Notes: a model not told the origin generated them from the sequence alone. A stretch of DNA of 64,000 nucleotides from Nymphaea colorata (GCF_008831285.2 NC_045143.1:17460464-17524463), one strand, 5' to 3'; numbered from the stretch's first letter, positions 22,567 to 35,115 are shown. Numbers and translations are program-made.

Positions 22567-25500
22567 GTCTCCCCCTCATTACTGACTCTCTACTCATGAC
22601 TCCTAGCGTTCTTCTAAGCTTGATGAAGTTTGCATTGACAAGCATTTGGTAAAGATGTCAGCGACTTGATCTTCTAAAGTGATTGGCTGCAACTTAATTT
22701 CTCCTTTGAATACCTTCTCTCTGATAAAATGATGTTCCACCTCTATATTTTTTTTTGAACATGGCAGACAAGTTTCACTAAAAGTCTAACTGCACTTTTA
22801 TTATCGCAATAGAGTCTTGCTGCATAATCCACATCTTCTTTAATGTCTTTTAGTAGTCGTATCATTCACACACATTCTTGTACTGCTTGAGATGCTGCTT
22901 TCTACTCTCATTCTATTGTAGATAGTAAAACTGTCGGTTGTCTCTTACTGCACCATGAAATTGCACCACTTCCAAAACTAAATATACATTTAATGGTTGA
23001 TCTACGATTTGATAAGTTTCTAGCACAATCTACATCACAATGACCAATACTTGACAGGTTGGTCCTTTTTATAAAGTTTACCAAAGTCAGGAGTTCCTTT
23101 GACGTACTTTACCATTCTCTTCACTACTTCTAAATGTGGCTTCCCTGGATTTTGCATGAATCTGTTCACAACACTGACTGAATAGGCAATGTCTAGTATT
23201 GTCAATGTTAAATAGATTAAACTTCCAACTAGTTGCCGGTATATAGTGACATCTTCTAGCTTGTCTCCTTCATCAATTCTAAGTTTCGCATTTATCTCAA
23301 TTAATATTAAGATAGATTTGTAACCGAGCATACCATACTTGCGTAGTAAGTCGTGAGCATACTTCTTTTGACATAAAAATAATCCTTTAGATTCATAATC
23401 AATTTCTAATCCAAAGAAGTGTCGCAATTCCCCTAACTCTTTCATTTCGAATCTCACCGTGAGATGTTCACGAATGAGATTATTTTTTTCCTTGTCATCT
23501 CTAGTAATAATTAAATCATAACGAAATAGTAATCTCCATATCTCTTGTCTTAACAAAGAGACTCGACTCTACTGAGGTGACTTGAAATCCACTAAACACA
23601 AAAAATTCAGCAATTTTTTCGTACCATGCTCTAGGCACATGCTTCAATCCATAGAGTACTTTCCTTAGCTTGCAGATGTAGTTTGGCTCGTTTGAAGATT
23701 TGAATCCTTCAGCTTGCTCTAGTTAGACTTCATGATCAAAATCATTATGCAAGAAAACATTCTTTATATCCATTTTCCATAGCTTCTAAGTCATGCTTGC
23801 AACAATAGCTATCAGAAGATGTGATCTTTGCAACAAAACTAAAAGTTTTTTTCAAAGTCAATACTATATTACTGTGAAAATACTCTCGCGACTAGTCGAG
23901 CCTTATATCTATCGACTGTGCCATCTAACTTTTTTTTTATTTTGTAAACCCACTCACAAGTAATAGGCTTTACTCCTACAAGCTTTGGTACAAGCTCCGA
24001 GGTCTCGTTATGCTCAAATGCCTTTATTTCATCTTTCATTGCAGCTTTCTATTTTTCAACATCTTTTGTTTCTTCAAAAGAAGCTACCTCGATCTCCTCC
24101 ATGATGGCACAATCTGCATTTACATACTTAGGATTTGGTTTCGGTACTCTTGTTGATATTCTTAGTGTTATAGGTGCTTCTTCTACTTCTTGTGATGGTC
24201 ATTTTTCTTCTATACTTTGCTGTTAAACAAAACTAACTCTTGTTCTCCATGGATCTACTCATTCATCTTGTCTTGGGCTATGTTCGTGCGTTTGAACTTG
24301 TTTATCTGATCATCTTACTTTTGTGTCTTCTGGCTTAGACTCTTATTGATTCATCTCAAATTATATTTTGTTTTGAACATCTCTCTAAAAAACTAGTGAG
24401 TCTAGAAGCACTTTCTTTTCTTATGGCCACCAAGATTATGCTTAATCGAAGATGACATCGTGAGAAACATGAACTTGTCATGTGCTAGGATTAGCACATC
24501 TCCATTCATTCCATATGGATTATATCTAACAAAGACACACCTCTGTGCCTTCTTGTTGAATTTAGTCATGTGCTGCTCAGATAAAAAAACATAGCATACA
24601 AAACCAAACACTCTAAAGTAACTCACTAATGACTTCTTTTTATGGAACATTTCATATGGAGACTTAAAAGTAAATCTCGACATTGGTAGTCGAATAATTC
24701 CGTGAATAGTGGTTCTAACACACTCGGCTCAAAATTTTGGTAGCATGTTCTTTGCATGCATCATGCTTCGGCATGTTTATGCTATGTGACGATTTTTTCA
24801 TTCTGCCACTCCATTTTGTTGAGGTGTATAGACATATATAAATTGCCTTCGAATACCATGTTGCCTCGTGCATATCATAAACATATTAAATATATGTTTG
24901 CCACCATTATCTGTACATAGACATTGAATTCTATACCCAAGTTCTTTTCTCACCATCTAGTGAAACTTCTTGAACTTTTCAAGTGCTTCAGACTTTTCTT
25001 TCATGGACCCAAATATATCTCGAAAAATCATTAATAAATATAATAAAATACCACTTGCGTCCAACTGATTTGTCTGGTACTATTCTAAATACATCTGAAT
25101 CGACAAGCTCAAATGGTGCTTTATCTCTATATGATTCTTTGAATGACTTCCAATGCGCCTTTCCATATTGACATCATGGGCATATTTTGTTTGTTTGTAC
25201 TTCAAGCTTTGGTAAGCCAATCAGCTGCCCTTTATTAGTCATCTCATCGAGTTTGTTATATGCAAGAGCGAATCTCTCATGCCAGATATCTGGAGTATCA
25301 TGCTTTCTTGTTTTGTCAATATATATTGTTTCTGCTGACAAGACATATATTGACTCAAATTTTCTTCCTTCAAATACGGGAGTTCTTTGAACATCTAGGT
25401 TTTCATAAACTTTCATATCATCAGGGCCGACCAATACATAGTGCCTTAAAGTTGTAAGTTGTGGCACAAACAACAAATTCTTAGTCATTCTTGGAACATG

Positions 25501-25745
25501 ATAAACATTCTGCAAAATCTATTATTTACCAAGGTTAGGTACAACCTCTCTTTTTCCAATATGTGCTACTGAAAGCTTTGAGTTGTTAGCAGTAACAACA
25601 ACTCGATTTTCATCATATTCTTTTATTCTTACAAATTTTCTCTCATCATCTACTGCTTCTTCCAACATACCATCTAATTCGTCATTGGGGTCTTTTATCT
25701 CATATGTAAATAATATATATTCTGTACTTCATTTTGACAACCCTA
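22567..25745 (-). mobile_element. Copia retrotransposon relic, internal region
   Basis: Minus-strand remnants follow Copia order. The GAG-pre-integrase stretch (25515-25174) has YHVPRMTKNLLFVPQL and IWHERFAL. The end of integrase and its link (24683-24402) have FRVFGFVCYVF and KAQRCVFVRYNPYG. Reverse transcriptase to RNase H (23556-23035) has MKELGELRHFFGLEI, CQKKYAHDLL, YRQLVGSLIYLT, FMQNPGKPHLEV and KGTPDFGKLY. Frames between these are broken by stops. The 5' part with gag, primer site and 5' LTR is missing. An old, immobile copy. Confidence 0.85.
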
Positions 25746-25891
25746 AGACATAGGGTTAGTGTCATGACTTCTTGTAGAGGAGAACTATTCTCCTAGGTGT
25801 AGAGCTTTTATAATAACCCTAGCTACTTAAAAACAAACTTCCATTCATGACTCAAATCTAAATGTTGGAACAGAAAGTAACTCAAAAAATA

Positions 25892-26345
25892 CTGAGGAGA
25901 GCCTATCGTGAACTTGGTCAGGACTAATAGGATTCCGGTGGTCCAAAAATAGCAGGTGAATTACCTCAGTGAGCAAATCAGGCTAGAGTGAGATGACTTG
26001 TAGCAAGGAAAACCCAAAGAGGATGACTTTAATGATTTTTGAGGTCTTTTAAAGGTGAAAGTCATCCTAATTGCTTAAGTGTTAGGCAATCCTCAGAAAT
26101 ACTCTATAGACACTGAGGAGAGCCTATGGTGAACTTGGTCAGGACTAATAGGATTCTGGTGGTCCAAAAAGGATTCTGGTGGTCCAAAAATAGCAGGTGA
26201 ATTACCTCAGTGAGCAAATCAGGCTAGAGTGAGATGACTTGTAGCAAGGAAAACCCAAAGAGGATGACTTTAATGATTTTTGAGGTCTTTTAAAGGTGAA
26301 AGTCGTCCTAATTGCTTAAGTGTTAGGCAATCCTCAGAGTTACTC
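25892..26345. repeat. 220-bp tandem duplication with an inner 20-bp duplication
   Basis: Unit 1 (25892-26111) and unit 2 (from 26112) both start actgaggagagcctat and are nearly identical. Unit 2 also repeats ggattctggtggtccaaaaa twice in a row (about 26151-26190). Non-coding. High identity suggests a recent event. Confidence 0.9.
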
Positions 26346-26429
26346 AAATTTTCAATTTCAGATCTAGGACAGCAGGTTGTAGGGGCAACATTATCATTTT
26401 ATGGCTGCAACAATTGAGATGATCCTGGC

Positions 26430-26830
26430 CTAGGTGTTCGGCACCATAATGGAGTGTTTAAAATTCATTCACTAAATGGCCTCTACTTTCAAAAACATCA
26501 TTATGAAAGCAAACTTGAACCCTTATTGAAAAGGTAACATGGTCATTTGGACTGACAAACATTTGGGTTGTATATAGTTACTAAATTCTCTTTTGAAAGA
26601 CTTTGTAGACAACATGATCTATGCATCGGTTGCTATGGATGTTTGGGTCATAGTTAGTGAGAGATTCACCTAAGGTATAGCTAATTGAAAGTTTCAGATC
26701 AAGCCCACCATAAGCAGACTTTCACAAAGTAGACAATATGTGGCTATCTACTTTACCAAGCTGAAATTGTACTAGAGCAAAAGTATCTTCATATGACACA
26801 TTACCTAACTGCACTTGTGGAGCCGTAGCA
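26430..26830 (+). mobile_element. Copia gag remnant
   Basis: On the plus strand, fragments read DVWVIVSERFT, IKPTISRLSQS, VAIYFTKLK and NCTCG. This is the same layout as the better-preserved gag at 39389-40135 (LWIDLQDRF, KKIISDLRE, VVYFTTLKTFW, CTCG). Several stops and frame changes are present and no LTRs were recognised. Confidence 0.65.
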
Positions 26831-27205
26831 AGTATAGTTGCTAATAAGGGTGCTAGGGCTGGGGGGCCCGGGCCATGAAAATGGCTACAGTATGCTTAGT
26901 CTATTGAATGTAAAGGCCCTTTACAGAGACACATAAAGCGCGCAACTTGGTCAATTAGATGTGGTATAAATGGCCTTGTTTATTTATAAATACCTCCCTT
27001 ATTTTTTATTTATTAAATTATAGAGACGTCCCTTAAAGTTAAAATTTTGAAACTTTAGTGCTCATTAACCAGAAAAAGACGGACAAGCATGTGTTTCGGA
27101 GACAAAGTTGTGGTCTGGTGATACTGATGAGCCGCGCCCGATGGTTGTGATTCACTGCCCGCCATTTTGTGGCCTCTCGGAAAAAGAAAATCGCGTACGT
27201 TGAGA

Positions 27206-27300
27206 CAGCTGTGGTCTGGGGAATAAAAAATATCACGAGCAATGCCAACAGCTGTGGTCTTGGGAGTCAAAAATATCACGAGCAATGCCAACAGCTGTGG
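27206..27300. repeat. Short tandem repeat resembling the PGIP upstream region
   Basis: Copies of acagctgtggtc...aaaaatatcacgagcaatgcca follow each other with a period of about 42 bases. The third, partial copy (caacagctgtggccctct onward to about 27370) matches the upstream region of PGIP-4 (63108-63175), so this was once distal PGIP-3 promoter sequence. Confidence 0.7.
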
Positions 27301-27420
27301 CCCTCTTGTGAATCGAATTACATGTGGGCCGGGAGACGGAGAAAGCGAGAGCGCCAGCGGAGAGATACCAATGGGCATCAGACCGTAAATGTAGCTCAAG
27401 GTGGACCTGTTGGGCATTTG

Positions 27421-27948
27421 ATTAAAATAAAAATATGTTTTTAATTATAAATTAATATATAAATATAATTAATCGTAATAAAATTTATATCATTATAAAA
27501 ATATAAATAATGAAAATAATATTAAAAAACATATTAAGTTGAATAGTGTTTTGTTGGGTCAACTCATGTCGAATTGATAAGTTATTTCGGTATGTTTTCT
27601 TTTTTTAAACCAAAATTTAAACTGATCGAATGAGGAACCACGTACCCGTCGATGCCCGACACTTGCCCAGCGTTAGATACCATTACTCACCTTTACTTCC
27701 GCATGCCATGAGCTCAATGTCAAGGAAAATGAAAATGGGAACGATTAATGAAGCGTTTAAGGTAGGAGCCTTTAGAAAAATTTGTAGAGAAAAAGAACTG
27801 ATAAAATGAAAATATATAACAAAATTTGGGGACAAGAAGTCTCCTAATTACAAGAACAAGCCACAAAAACAAAATAAAAAAACTGAACATATAAGTTAGT
27901 AGCACAATAAAACATAATAAGAGAGGTAGAGAGAGTGGACAGACGGAA
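27421..27948. other. AT-rich gene-free stretch
   Basis: Very AT-rich (27421-27545), with repeated aatataaat-type words and then mixed sequence. Its AT core resembles those of the GGCC-bordered repeats at 36112 and 57853, but the GC-rich borders are absent. No gene seen. Confidence 0.4.
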
Positions 27949-27959
27949 CTAGTATACCA

Positions 27960-28475
27960 AAGACGGCTCCGTAGCCGAATAACAAAGTGGACATCCCCCT
28001 ACACAAGGCTCGCAAAAACTCCAACGATGAGAAGGTGCCCCTGAAGACCTTGTTGTTGTGTTCCTTCTAAATGCACCACCAAAAAGAAACGAGCCACAAC
28101 TTCCAAACATGACCTCAGGAAAAAGACAGGTAGGAGGAAAGACAAAAGAGGAAAAAAAGGTGAATGGAGGGTGAGCTTGGAGGTTACTAATAAAGGAAGA
28201 CATGCAGATGTAAAAACACTATAAAAGAAATGACATGATGTAAAAAGATGAATCCGAGACTCAGCCGCAGCGAGACAGAGAGCACATTGGTTAGCTAAAC
28301 TAATACCGAAGTGCTGTAGGTGGTCAAAAGTATTGATGTGACCTGCAAGAAAAAGCCAGACAAAAGCAATGTCATGATGAAAGATACTAGGGGACCAAAA
28401 GGATCGGAGCGAGAGCAACACAACGGTAAAACCAAAGGAGGCCAGGTAATGGAAAGAAAAAGTGAATTCACACAC
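27960..28475 (-). mobile_element. LINE (non-LTR retrotransposon) 3' fragment, zf-RVT domain
   Basis: On the minus strand an open frame reads IFHHDIAFVWLFLAGHINTF, DHLQHFGI, NQCALCLAAAESRIHLFTSC, HFF. This is the zinc-binding reverse-transcriptase tail of plant LINEs (W....GR..T.D.L...G......C..C....E...HLF..C). Only this 3' part is present, as usual for 5'-truncated LINE insertions. It lies directly before the GA tract and TATA box of PGIP-3, where the other copies have the conserved upstream block. Confidence 0.8.
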
Positions 28476-28477
28476 AT

Positions 28478-28479
<2 letters not shown>

Positions 28480-28516
<37 letters not shown>

Positions 28517-28520
28517 AAAA
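28480..28520 (+). promoter_or_regulatory. PGIP-3 residual core promoter
   Basis: A (GA)n tract (about 28480-28512) is followed by TATAAAA (28514-28520), 42 bases before the ATG. Only this core remains: the upstream block shared by the other PGIP copies is missing and LINE sequence takes its place. Confidence 0.65.
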
Positions 28521-28561
28521 GGAGAGAACTCCTGGTCTAAATAATTCAAGAAAGTTTGCAA

Positions 28562-29116
28562 ATGCCTCGCCTTGTTCGTCCTATTAGCGTTCTCCCTCCC
28601 ACTCACCCTCACCTCTGCTTTGAGGTGGCGATGCCTTCCCAAAGACGCACACGTTGTGAACGAGATCTTCAAGGCCCTCAATCGTCCGACTTTCACCGGT
28701 GACTGCTGCCACCTATTCGGCATGATCGAGTGCAATCTAAACACCAGCAGCGTGACGGGCTTCAGCATGTACGACAATTACTTCAATGGCTCGATTCCGA
28801 CAGCCATCGCCAAGTTCCCCAACTTAGAGTCTCTCACCTTCCATAAGATGCCGTATCTTCATGGAGGAATCCCACCATCCTTCGCCAGCCTCACCAAGCT
28901 CACCTACTTGGAAATCACATGGACGAACGTGCACGGCCCCATACCAAGTTGGTTGAATCAACTCACCAACCTAAGGAGCTTGGACCTGTCCAACAACCAG
29001 TTCAGTGGCTCCATTCCCCCAACCCTTGCCGACCTTCCCGAGCTCACATCGCTGCGTTTGGACCGCAACAAGCTGATGGTCCTATACCCGAGTCCTTCGG
29101 CCAGTTCCGAGGCGCC
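28562..29116 (+). pseudogene. PGIP-3 pseudogene, 5' part
   Basis: Homologous to residues 1 to about 188 of the intact PGIPs: TLTSALRWRCLPKDAHVV, DCCHLFGMIECN, HGGIPPSFASLTKLTYLEI, LDLSNNQFSGSIPPTLADL. Three lesions are visible. Two bases are missing just after the fourth codon relative to PGIP-1, so the ATG at 28562 is out of frame with the mature protein. One base is missing near 29074 (CTGATGG where the family has CTGACTGG), shifting the next LRR. A Copia element then interrupts the gene after codons for FRGA. The rest of the gene resumes at 34615. The break, with GCGCC on both sides, falls in the seventh LRR region. Confidence 0.93.
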
Positions 29117-29496
29117 TCTTAGTTACAAAGAGATGGGGCGAAAATCTCGTAAAGAGATATTAGAAGATCTACCACTTTTGGGAGAAGATTGGACGCTGAT
29201 CTGGTGTGTGTTCCTTATCAAATCATCCACACCAAGATTGTCGAGATCAAGGAGCATCTCTAACGGCAGCAACTGAAGATTCTTGTTAATCCCTAAAAAT
29301 CTGTTCCTATCTCAATCTTATAAGTGAAACCAATATAATGGGGAATACCCCTGCTGTAAAGGTGTGGAAAAATAGAATGAAGAAGAGTTCCCCTTTCTCT
29401 CGTGGATGTAGGCTTCAAGCCAAACCACGTAAATACTGTCTTACAGTTTTTCCTCCCCTTGCAATCTCTGTTTTTCTCATTGCATACTTCTCAACA
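29117..29496 (+). repeat. 5' LTR of the Copia element in PGIP-3
   Basis: 380 bases ending TTCTCAACA directly before the primer site. It contains a TATA-like CAATATAATGG near 29330. It starts TCTTAG, a one-base change from the TGTTAG of the 3' LTR. Confidence 0.95.
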
Positions 29497-30018
29497 TGGT
29501 ATCAGAGCTTGGAGATGATTCGTGAGGAGCCGCTGCAAAAGGAATTCTGAGTTTTTTTCAGCAATCGGGCGGCCCAATCAAGTCTGCTCTGCAACGCCTA
29601 AAACGATCATCGTAAGATGTCGATTTAGCCCATCTCACCCTTCCTCGCTGCCATCTTCTCCTGCCAACCTCGTTTCTCGTCTTTGATTGGAGCTCCACCA
29701 GTAGGCAAGGTCCCCGGTAACGAAAAAAAATCTGAAGAAACCTTTTTTTTCGTTGTGATTTGTTGAGAACAGAGGCAGACACTCGTTGAAATGAACAGAG
29801 GACAATGGATTTTTTGTGTAAGTCCGTTCAATGACTTTTTTTGAGAATTAGTCGCTGCTTACATTTGTGCAACTCTGTTTTTTTTCGTCTCTTCTCATGG
29901 GACTGATATCGGTGGGATTTTTTGAGAATCCCTGTTCATCTTGGATTTTTTTTGAGAATCCGGAAAGGAGTAGTCCACTGTTTTTTAAATATCGCTTGTC
30001 ATCAAGTGATTGCCTGCC

Positions 30019-33000
30019 ATGGCAGATACGTCTAGTAACCAATCTAGTGGAAATTCCAGCAGTATGAAAGGAGGACACGATCAGAGCCATGGGACGCTCA
30101 AGATCACTTCTATTCTCCTCAACGACACCAATTATCTCAGTTGGGCTAAAGCTGCCCGTCTATTCTTAAGCGGGTGATCCAAAGTAGGATATATCAGTGG
30201 ACGAATCACACCTCCAGCAAAGAACGATCCCAACTATGAAGATTGGGAATCTGAGAATGATATGGTAATGGCTTGGCTTATGAATTCTATGGAACCTCAC
30301 ATATCTAGTTTATTTCTATACAAGGAAACAGCGAAGGAAATGTGGGATACATTGAGAGAGATGTACAGCGAACAAAACAACCTTGCCCGCGTCTATCAGC
30401 TACAACTTGACATTGCCAATCTCACCAAAGATGGTAAGCAAACCAGCCTCTACTTAAACAAACTTCGCAGCCTGTATGATGAACTAGCCCAATACAGACC
30501 AGCCACTGCCGATGCCGAGATCTATCAAAAGCGATTCGAGGAAGACAAAATATTTAAAGTGCTTGCTGGTCTTGGACCTGACTATGAGAATCTTCTTAGC
30601 CAGATTCTCATGACCACTCCCTTGCCAAGCTATAATCAAGTTTGCCAAGCAATACAAAGAGAAGACACCAGAAGGAAAGTTATGAATCCCACATCTAAAA
30701 CAGAAATATATGAAGAAAATCCAGAGAAGATGGCATGTCTAGCTCGATCTGAATCTAAGACATGGAAAGGCGAGACACGGAAAGGCGATTCAAAAAATCA
30801 AAGTGGTGGCGGAAATTTCCAACGAAACCGCAGCAAACTAAAAAGTTCTCATTGCAAAAAAACGGGTCATCTTCGAGAAAGATGCTGGGAACTCATCGGC
30901 AAACCTGCAAGAGACAAGGCAACAACCACTCGTCAAGTTGATCTTGCTCATTTTGTTACAAAAGAGGACTTAGAGAAATTTTTCCAAAAATTCTCAAAAA
31001 CGAACCTCGTCTCTTCTCAACCGGTCAGCAACTCTATTGAAGGTAACAACCTTGCCCTCCTCACTCATTCTAGTAAATCTATATGGGTTGTTGATACTGG
31101 TGCCACCGATCATATGACAAATGATCTGACAAGGCTGACCACTATTGATCATATGAACAAAAAATCCGTCTTCTCAGCCGACAGATCACATATTGCAGTT
31201 GATGGAACTGGAAAATTTTCTTTTTTTGAAAATAAATCATCCTCAGTTCTTTATGTACCACATCTCTCCACTAGTTTGATGTCAGTTAGCAAGTTGACAA
31301 AGACTTACAATTATATGGCTGTTTTGTCTCCCAAGAATGTGATATTTCAGGATCTAGAAACGAAGAGGGAGATTGGTAGAGGACGGGAACAAAATGGGCT
31401 TTATGTGGTGGAGACTCCAGAGTTAAGCTTCTTAGTACACACCAATAATGAAAAGAAGAGGCAAGAATACCAGATGTGGCACGCAAGAGTTGGGCATATT
31501 TCAGACAGAAGCTTGAAAATACGTGTTCCTAATGTCACCATTAACGAACACTCTTGTGATGCTTGCGAATATTCGAAGTCAACTAGGCTGCCGTTTCAAA
31601 CATCCACTGATCGATTTACGGATTTTTTTGATTTGGTACATTCAGACGTGTGGGGACCAGCTCCTGTGGAATCCAATACGGGATACAGGTATTATGTGTC
31701 TTTTATCGAAGATACTCGCATGTCATGGATATTTTTTCTTAGAAATAAAAGTGAAGTTGTTAAGGTTTTTCAAGATTATTACAATTTGGTATACACTCAG
31801 TATGGTGCAGAAATTAAGAAGCTTCGATCTGATAAATGGGGGAATATGTGAACCAACAGTTTGAGGAATTCCTGAACAAAAAAGGGATACAACCTCAACT
31901 TACATGTTCAGGGACTCCCCAACAAATGGGGTGTCAGAAAGAAAGAACAGACAACTTCTTAATATTGCCCGTGCCCTTATGATGCATATGAACGTACCTC
32001 AAGTTTTTTGGGCAGAAGCAGTTGGTACTGCCTGCTATCTTGCTAATAGAATTCCCAGTTCTAGTATTGAAAATCAAGTTCCTCTTGAAGTTCTAATGCA
32101 CAAAACAATCTCTATTAGACATTTAAGAATTTTTGGGTGCAAATGTTTTGTGCATATACAAGAGAGATTTCGAAACAAACTTGAAAAGCGAGCTTTGAAA
32201 TGCATCTTCCTTGGGTACTCAAGCAAGAAAGGTGGCTACAAATGATTTGACCCAAAATCAAGAAAGTTTTTTGTGACTCGGGATGTGAAATTCTTTGAGA
32301 ATGAATCATATTATGAGGCACCGAGTCAGGGGGAGACTCAAGATCAAGGCACTAGCTCTGTTACTGCTCCTCTTGCTCTAGCTCCTCTCTCTCTTCCTCT
32401 TGTTGATGTTTTTCAAACTCATACCAAAAACCAAAACCAGCAACCTAATGAACCTACCATCTTAGAAAACCAAAACCAAGAGAATAACCCAAACCAAGAT
32501 TCGCAGCCACTGTTGTCTAACCAAAATCAAAGCATTGAACCAACCCTTAGAAGATCAACCCGTCCCTCTAGACCACCATCAAAACTGAATGACTTTTATC
32601 CACAACCACTCCATAGAAAACTACATCAATTTCCATACCTTATCAAAGCCATACAAGTCCTATGTTCTCAATACCTACTCTCATCATGAGCCAAAAAACT
32701 ATGAGGAAGCTAATACAAACATAAGCTGGCAGAGAGCTATGCAAGAAGAGCTGTCCGCGTTGAACAAAAATCAAACCTGGGAGATAGTGCCACTGCCTGA
32801 AGGGAAGAAAGTCGTCGGATGTAAGTGGATATACAAGATCAAATATCATAGTGATGGGACTATCGAACGGTACAAAGCTCGCCTCGTTGCAAAAGGTTTC
32901 ACTCAAACCGAGGGAGTAGACTTCAATGAAACCTTTGCTCTAGTCGCTAAGATGAATACAATAAGAACTCTTCTATCAGTTGCTTCAATCAAGCGGTGGA

Positions 33001-34220
33001 AACTAGCACAACTTGATGTCAAGAATGCTTTTCTTCATGGAGAACTCAATGAAGAAGTTTACATGGAAGTTCCTCAAGGCATACAACATAAGAAAGGGTA
33101 TGTGTGCAAACTAAAAAAGGCTCTTTACAGCCTTAAGCAGTCCCCTCGAGCATGGTTTTCACGCCTAAGTGAAGCACTGACTAAGATTGGATTTAAGCAT
33201 AGCAGTGCTGATTATACAATGTTTGTTACTATTCGATCTTCAAAAATAACTATTCTACTTGTTTATGTAGATGACATCATATTGACAGGTGATGATAAAG
33301 AGTTCATGGTACACGTCAAAACTTATCTCAATCAGCAATTTGAAATAAAAGACCTTGGAACCCTACGGTACTTCTTGGGTATAGAGGTGGCGCACTCAGA
33401 AAATGGAATCTTTATATGCCAAAGAAAATATACTCTAGACCTCTTAAAGGAAACTGGATGCCTGGGAGCAAAGGCTGCAGACACACCTCTTGAGATAAAT
33501 TGCAAATTGAAGAAAGATGAAGGAGAAGGAATTGAAAACGTTCAAAGTTTTCAGAAATTGGTTGGGAAGCTCATATACCTGACCATCACTCGACCAGACA
33601 TCACTTATGCTGTCAGCCTGGTAAGTCAATTTATGCACAACCCCAAGTTAAGACACGTTGAAGCTGCTCACAGGATCTTGAAATACTTAAAAGGAACTCC
33701 TGGACAAGGGATCGTGATGAAACGAGATCATAAAATGGATGTCATTGGTTACTGTGATGCTGATTGGGTGGGAGATCCAAACAATCGAAAATCTACATCA
33801 GGATACTGTACTTTTGTCGGAGGAAACTTGGTGACTTGAAAAAGTAAAAAACAATCGGTTGTGGCCCGAACAAGTGCAGAGGCAGAATATAGAGCCATGG
33901 CTTCATATACGTGTGAATTAGTATGGATAAAAGCATTATTGAAAGATATGAAGATTGAAGTAGAGGAGCCCATGAGGTTAATGTGTGACAACATGGCTGC
34001 TATCTATATTGGAGCAAATCCAGTTTTTCACGAACGTACTAAGCACATTGAAGTTGATTGCCATTTCATCAGGGAAAAAATACAGGATGGAACCATTATA
34101 ACACCACACGTCAGAAGTGAACTTCAACTTGCTGACATTCTTACAAAATCTCTTGGAAGAGATCGTCATACATTCATTATACACAAGTTGGGGCAGATCG
34201 ATATCTGCACGCCAACTTGA
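30019..34220 (+). pseudogene. Copia gag-pol, degraded
   Basis: Starts at ATG 30019 (ADTSSNQSSG). Order: gag with ILLNDTNYLSWAKAARLFL, CCHC-type knuckle remnant (SHCKKTGHLRERC), protease with VVDTGATDHM (catalytic DTG kept), GAG-pre-integrase and the integrase HHCC (HARVGHIS, CDACEYSKSTRLPF), integrase core (HSDVWGPA), reverse transcriptase with LLVYVDDIILTGDD (YVDD box) and RNase H to the TGA at 34218-34220. Breaks: in-frame TGA at 30175, 32243 and 33837, frame changes near 31835, 31923 and about 32620. Not functional as read. Closely related in sequence to the element at 49635. Confidence 0.93.
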
Positions 34221-34229
34221 GGGGGAGAC

Positions 34230-34609
34230 TGTTAGTTACAAAGAGATGGGGCGAAAATCTCGTAAAGAGATATTAGAAGATCTACCACTTTTGGGAGAAG
34301 ATTGGACGCTGATCTGGTGTGTGTTCCTTATCAAATCGTCCACACCAAGATTGTCGAGATCAAGGAGCATCTCTAACGACAGCAACTGAAGATTCTTGTT
34401 AATCCCTAAAAATCTGTTCCTATCTCAATCTTATAAGTGAAACCTATATAATGGGGAGTACCCCTGCTGTAAAGGTGTGGAAAAATAGAATGAAGAAGAG
34501 TTCCCCTTTCTCTCGTGGATGTAGGCTTCAAGCCGAACCACGTAATTACTGTCTTACAGTTTTTCCTCCCCTTGCTATCTCTATTTTTCTCATTGCATAC
34601 TTCTCAACA
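34230..34609 (+). repeat. 3' LTR of the Copia element in PGIP-3
   Basis: Starts TGTTAGTTAC and ends CTCAACA. Nine single-base differences from the 5' LTR and no indels. Followed directly by GCGCC and PGIP-3 sequence. Confidence 0.95.
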
Positions 34610-34614
34610 GCGCC

Positions 34615-35036
34615 AACCCCTCGATCGTCCTCTCTCGCAATAGCCTTTCCGGTGCCATACCCAAGTCTCTTGGCCGTGTCGAGTTCTCCACCATCGATCT
34701 CGATAGGAATCTGCCAGTCGGCGACCATCTCACCTCTTCAACAATCGATCTAAGTCACTAAGCACCTTGATTCTCTCCCGAAATCTCTTCGATTTCGACC
34801 TGACCGGTGTCACCTTCCCGTCCGGCTTGCAGATCTTGGATTTCTCACACAACATGATAGGGGGAAGCATCCCCACGGAAATTACGGGCATCGCTAACCT
34901 GCAGCAATTCAATGTGAGCTACAACAGGCTGTGCGGGAGGATCCCCCAAGGTGGGAACATGTAGAAGTTCGATAGTTCGTCCTATTTGCACAATCACTGC
35001 CTCTGTGGACCGCCGGTCTCTGCTAAATTATGTTGA
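34615..35036 (+). pseudogene. PGIP-3 pseudogene, 3' part
   Basis: Continues exactly where 29116 stopped. After the GCGCC duplication it reads NPSIVLSRNSLSGAIPKSLG. Later parts match the PGIP end: DFSHNMIGGSIPTEI, FNVSYNRLCGRIPQGG, FDSSSYLHNHCLCGPPVSAKLC and TGA at 35034-35036. Further lesions are one base missing near 34727 (GACCATCTC where the family has GATCCATCTC) and a TAG (34962-34964) in place of a glutamine codon. The 3' cysteines are conserved, so decay is modest. Confidence 0.93.
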
Positions 35037-35115
35037 AATCTCTTTTACTCAACCCTCTGAGCTTTCCCATTCAATAAATGCAGCTCTGTTTTCTCTAGTT
35101 TGGTTAACTTAAGAA

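Larger units (their letters stand above)
29117..34609 (+). mobile_element. Copia LTR retrotransposon inserted in PGIP-3
   Basis: A complete 5.5-kb element. The LTRs (380 bp each) lie at 29117-29496 and 34230-34609, with flanking target duplications GCGCC at 29112-29116 and 34610-34614. The primer-binding site TGGTATCAGAGC (29497-29508) directly follows the 5' LTR and a polypurine tract gagggggagac (34219-34229) precedes the 3' LTR. LTRs differ at about 9 of 380 positions (about 2.4%), so this is the youngest of the bounded elements here. The first LTR starts TC where the second has TG. The coding region is broken. Confidence 0.97.
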
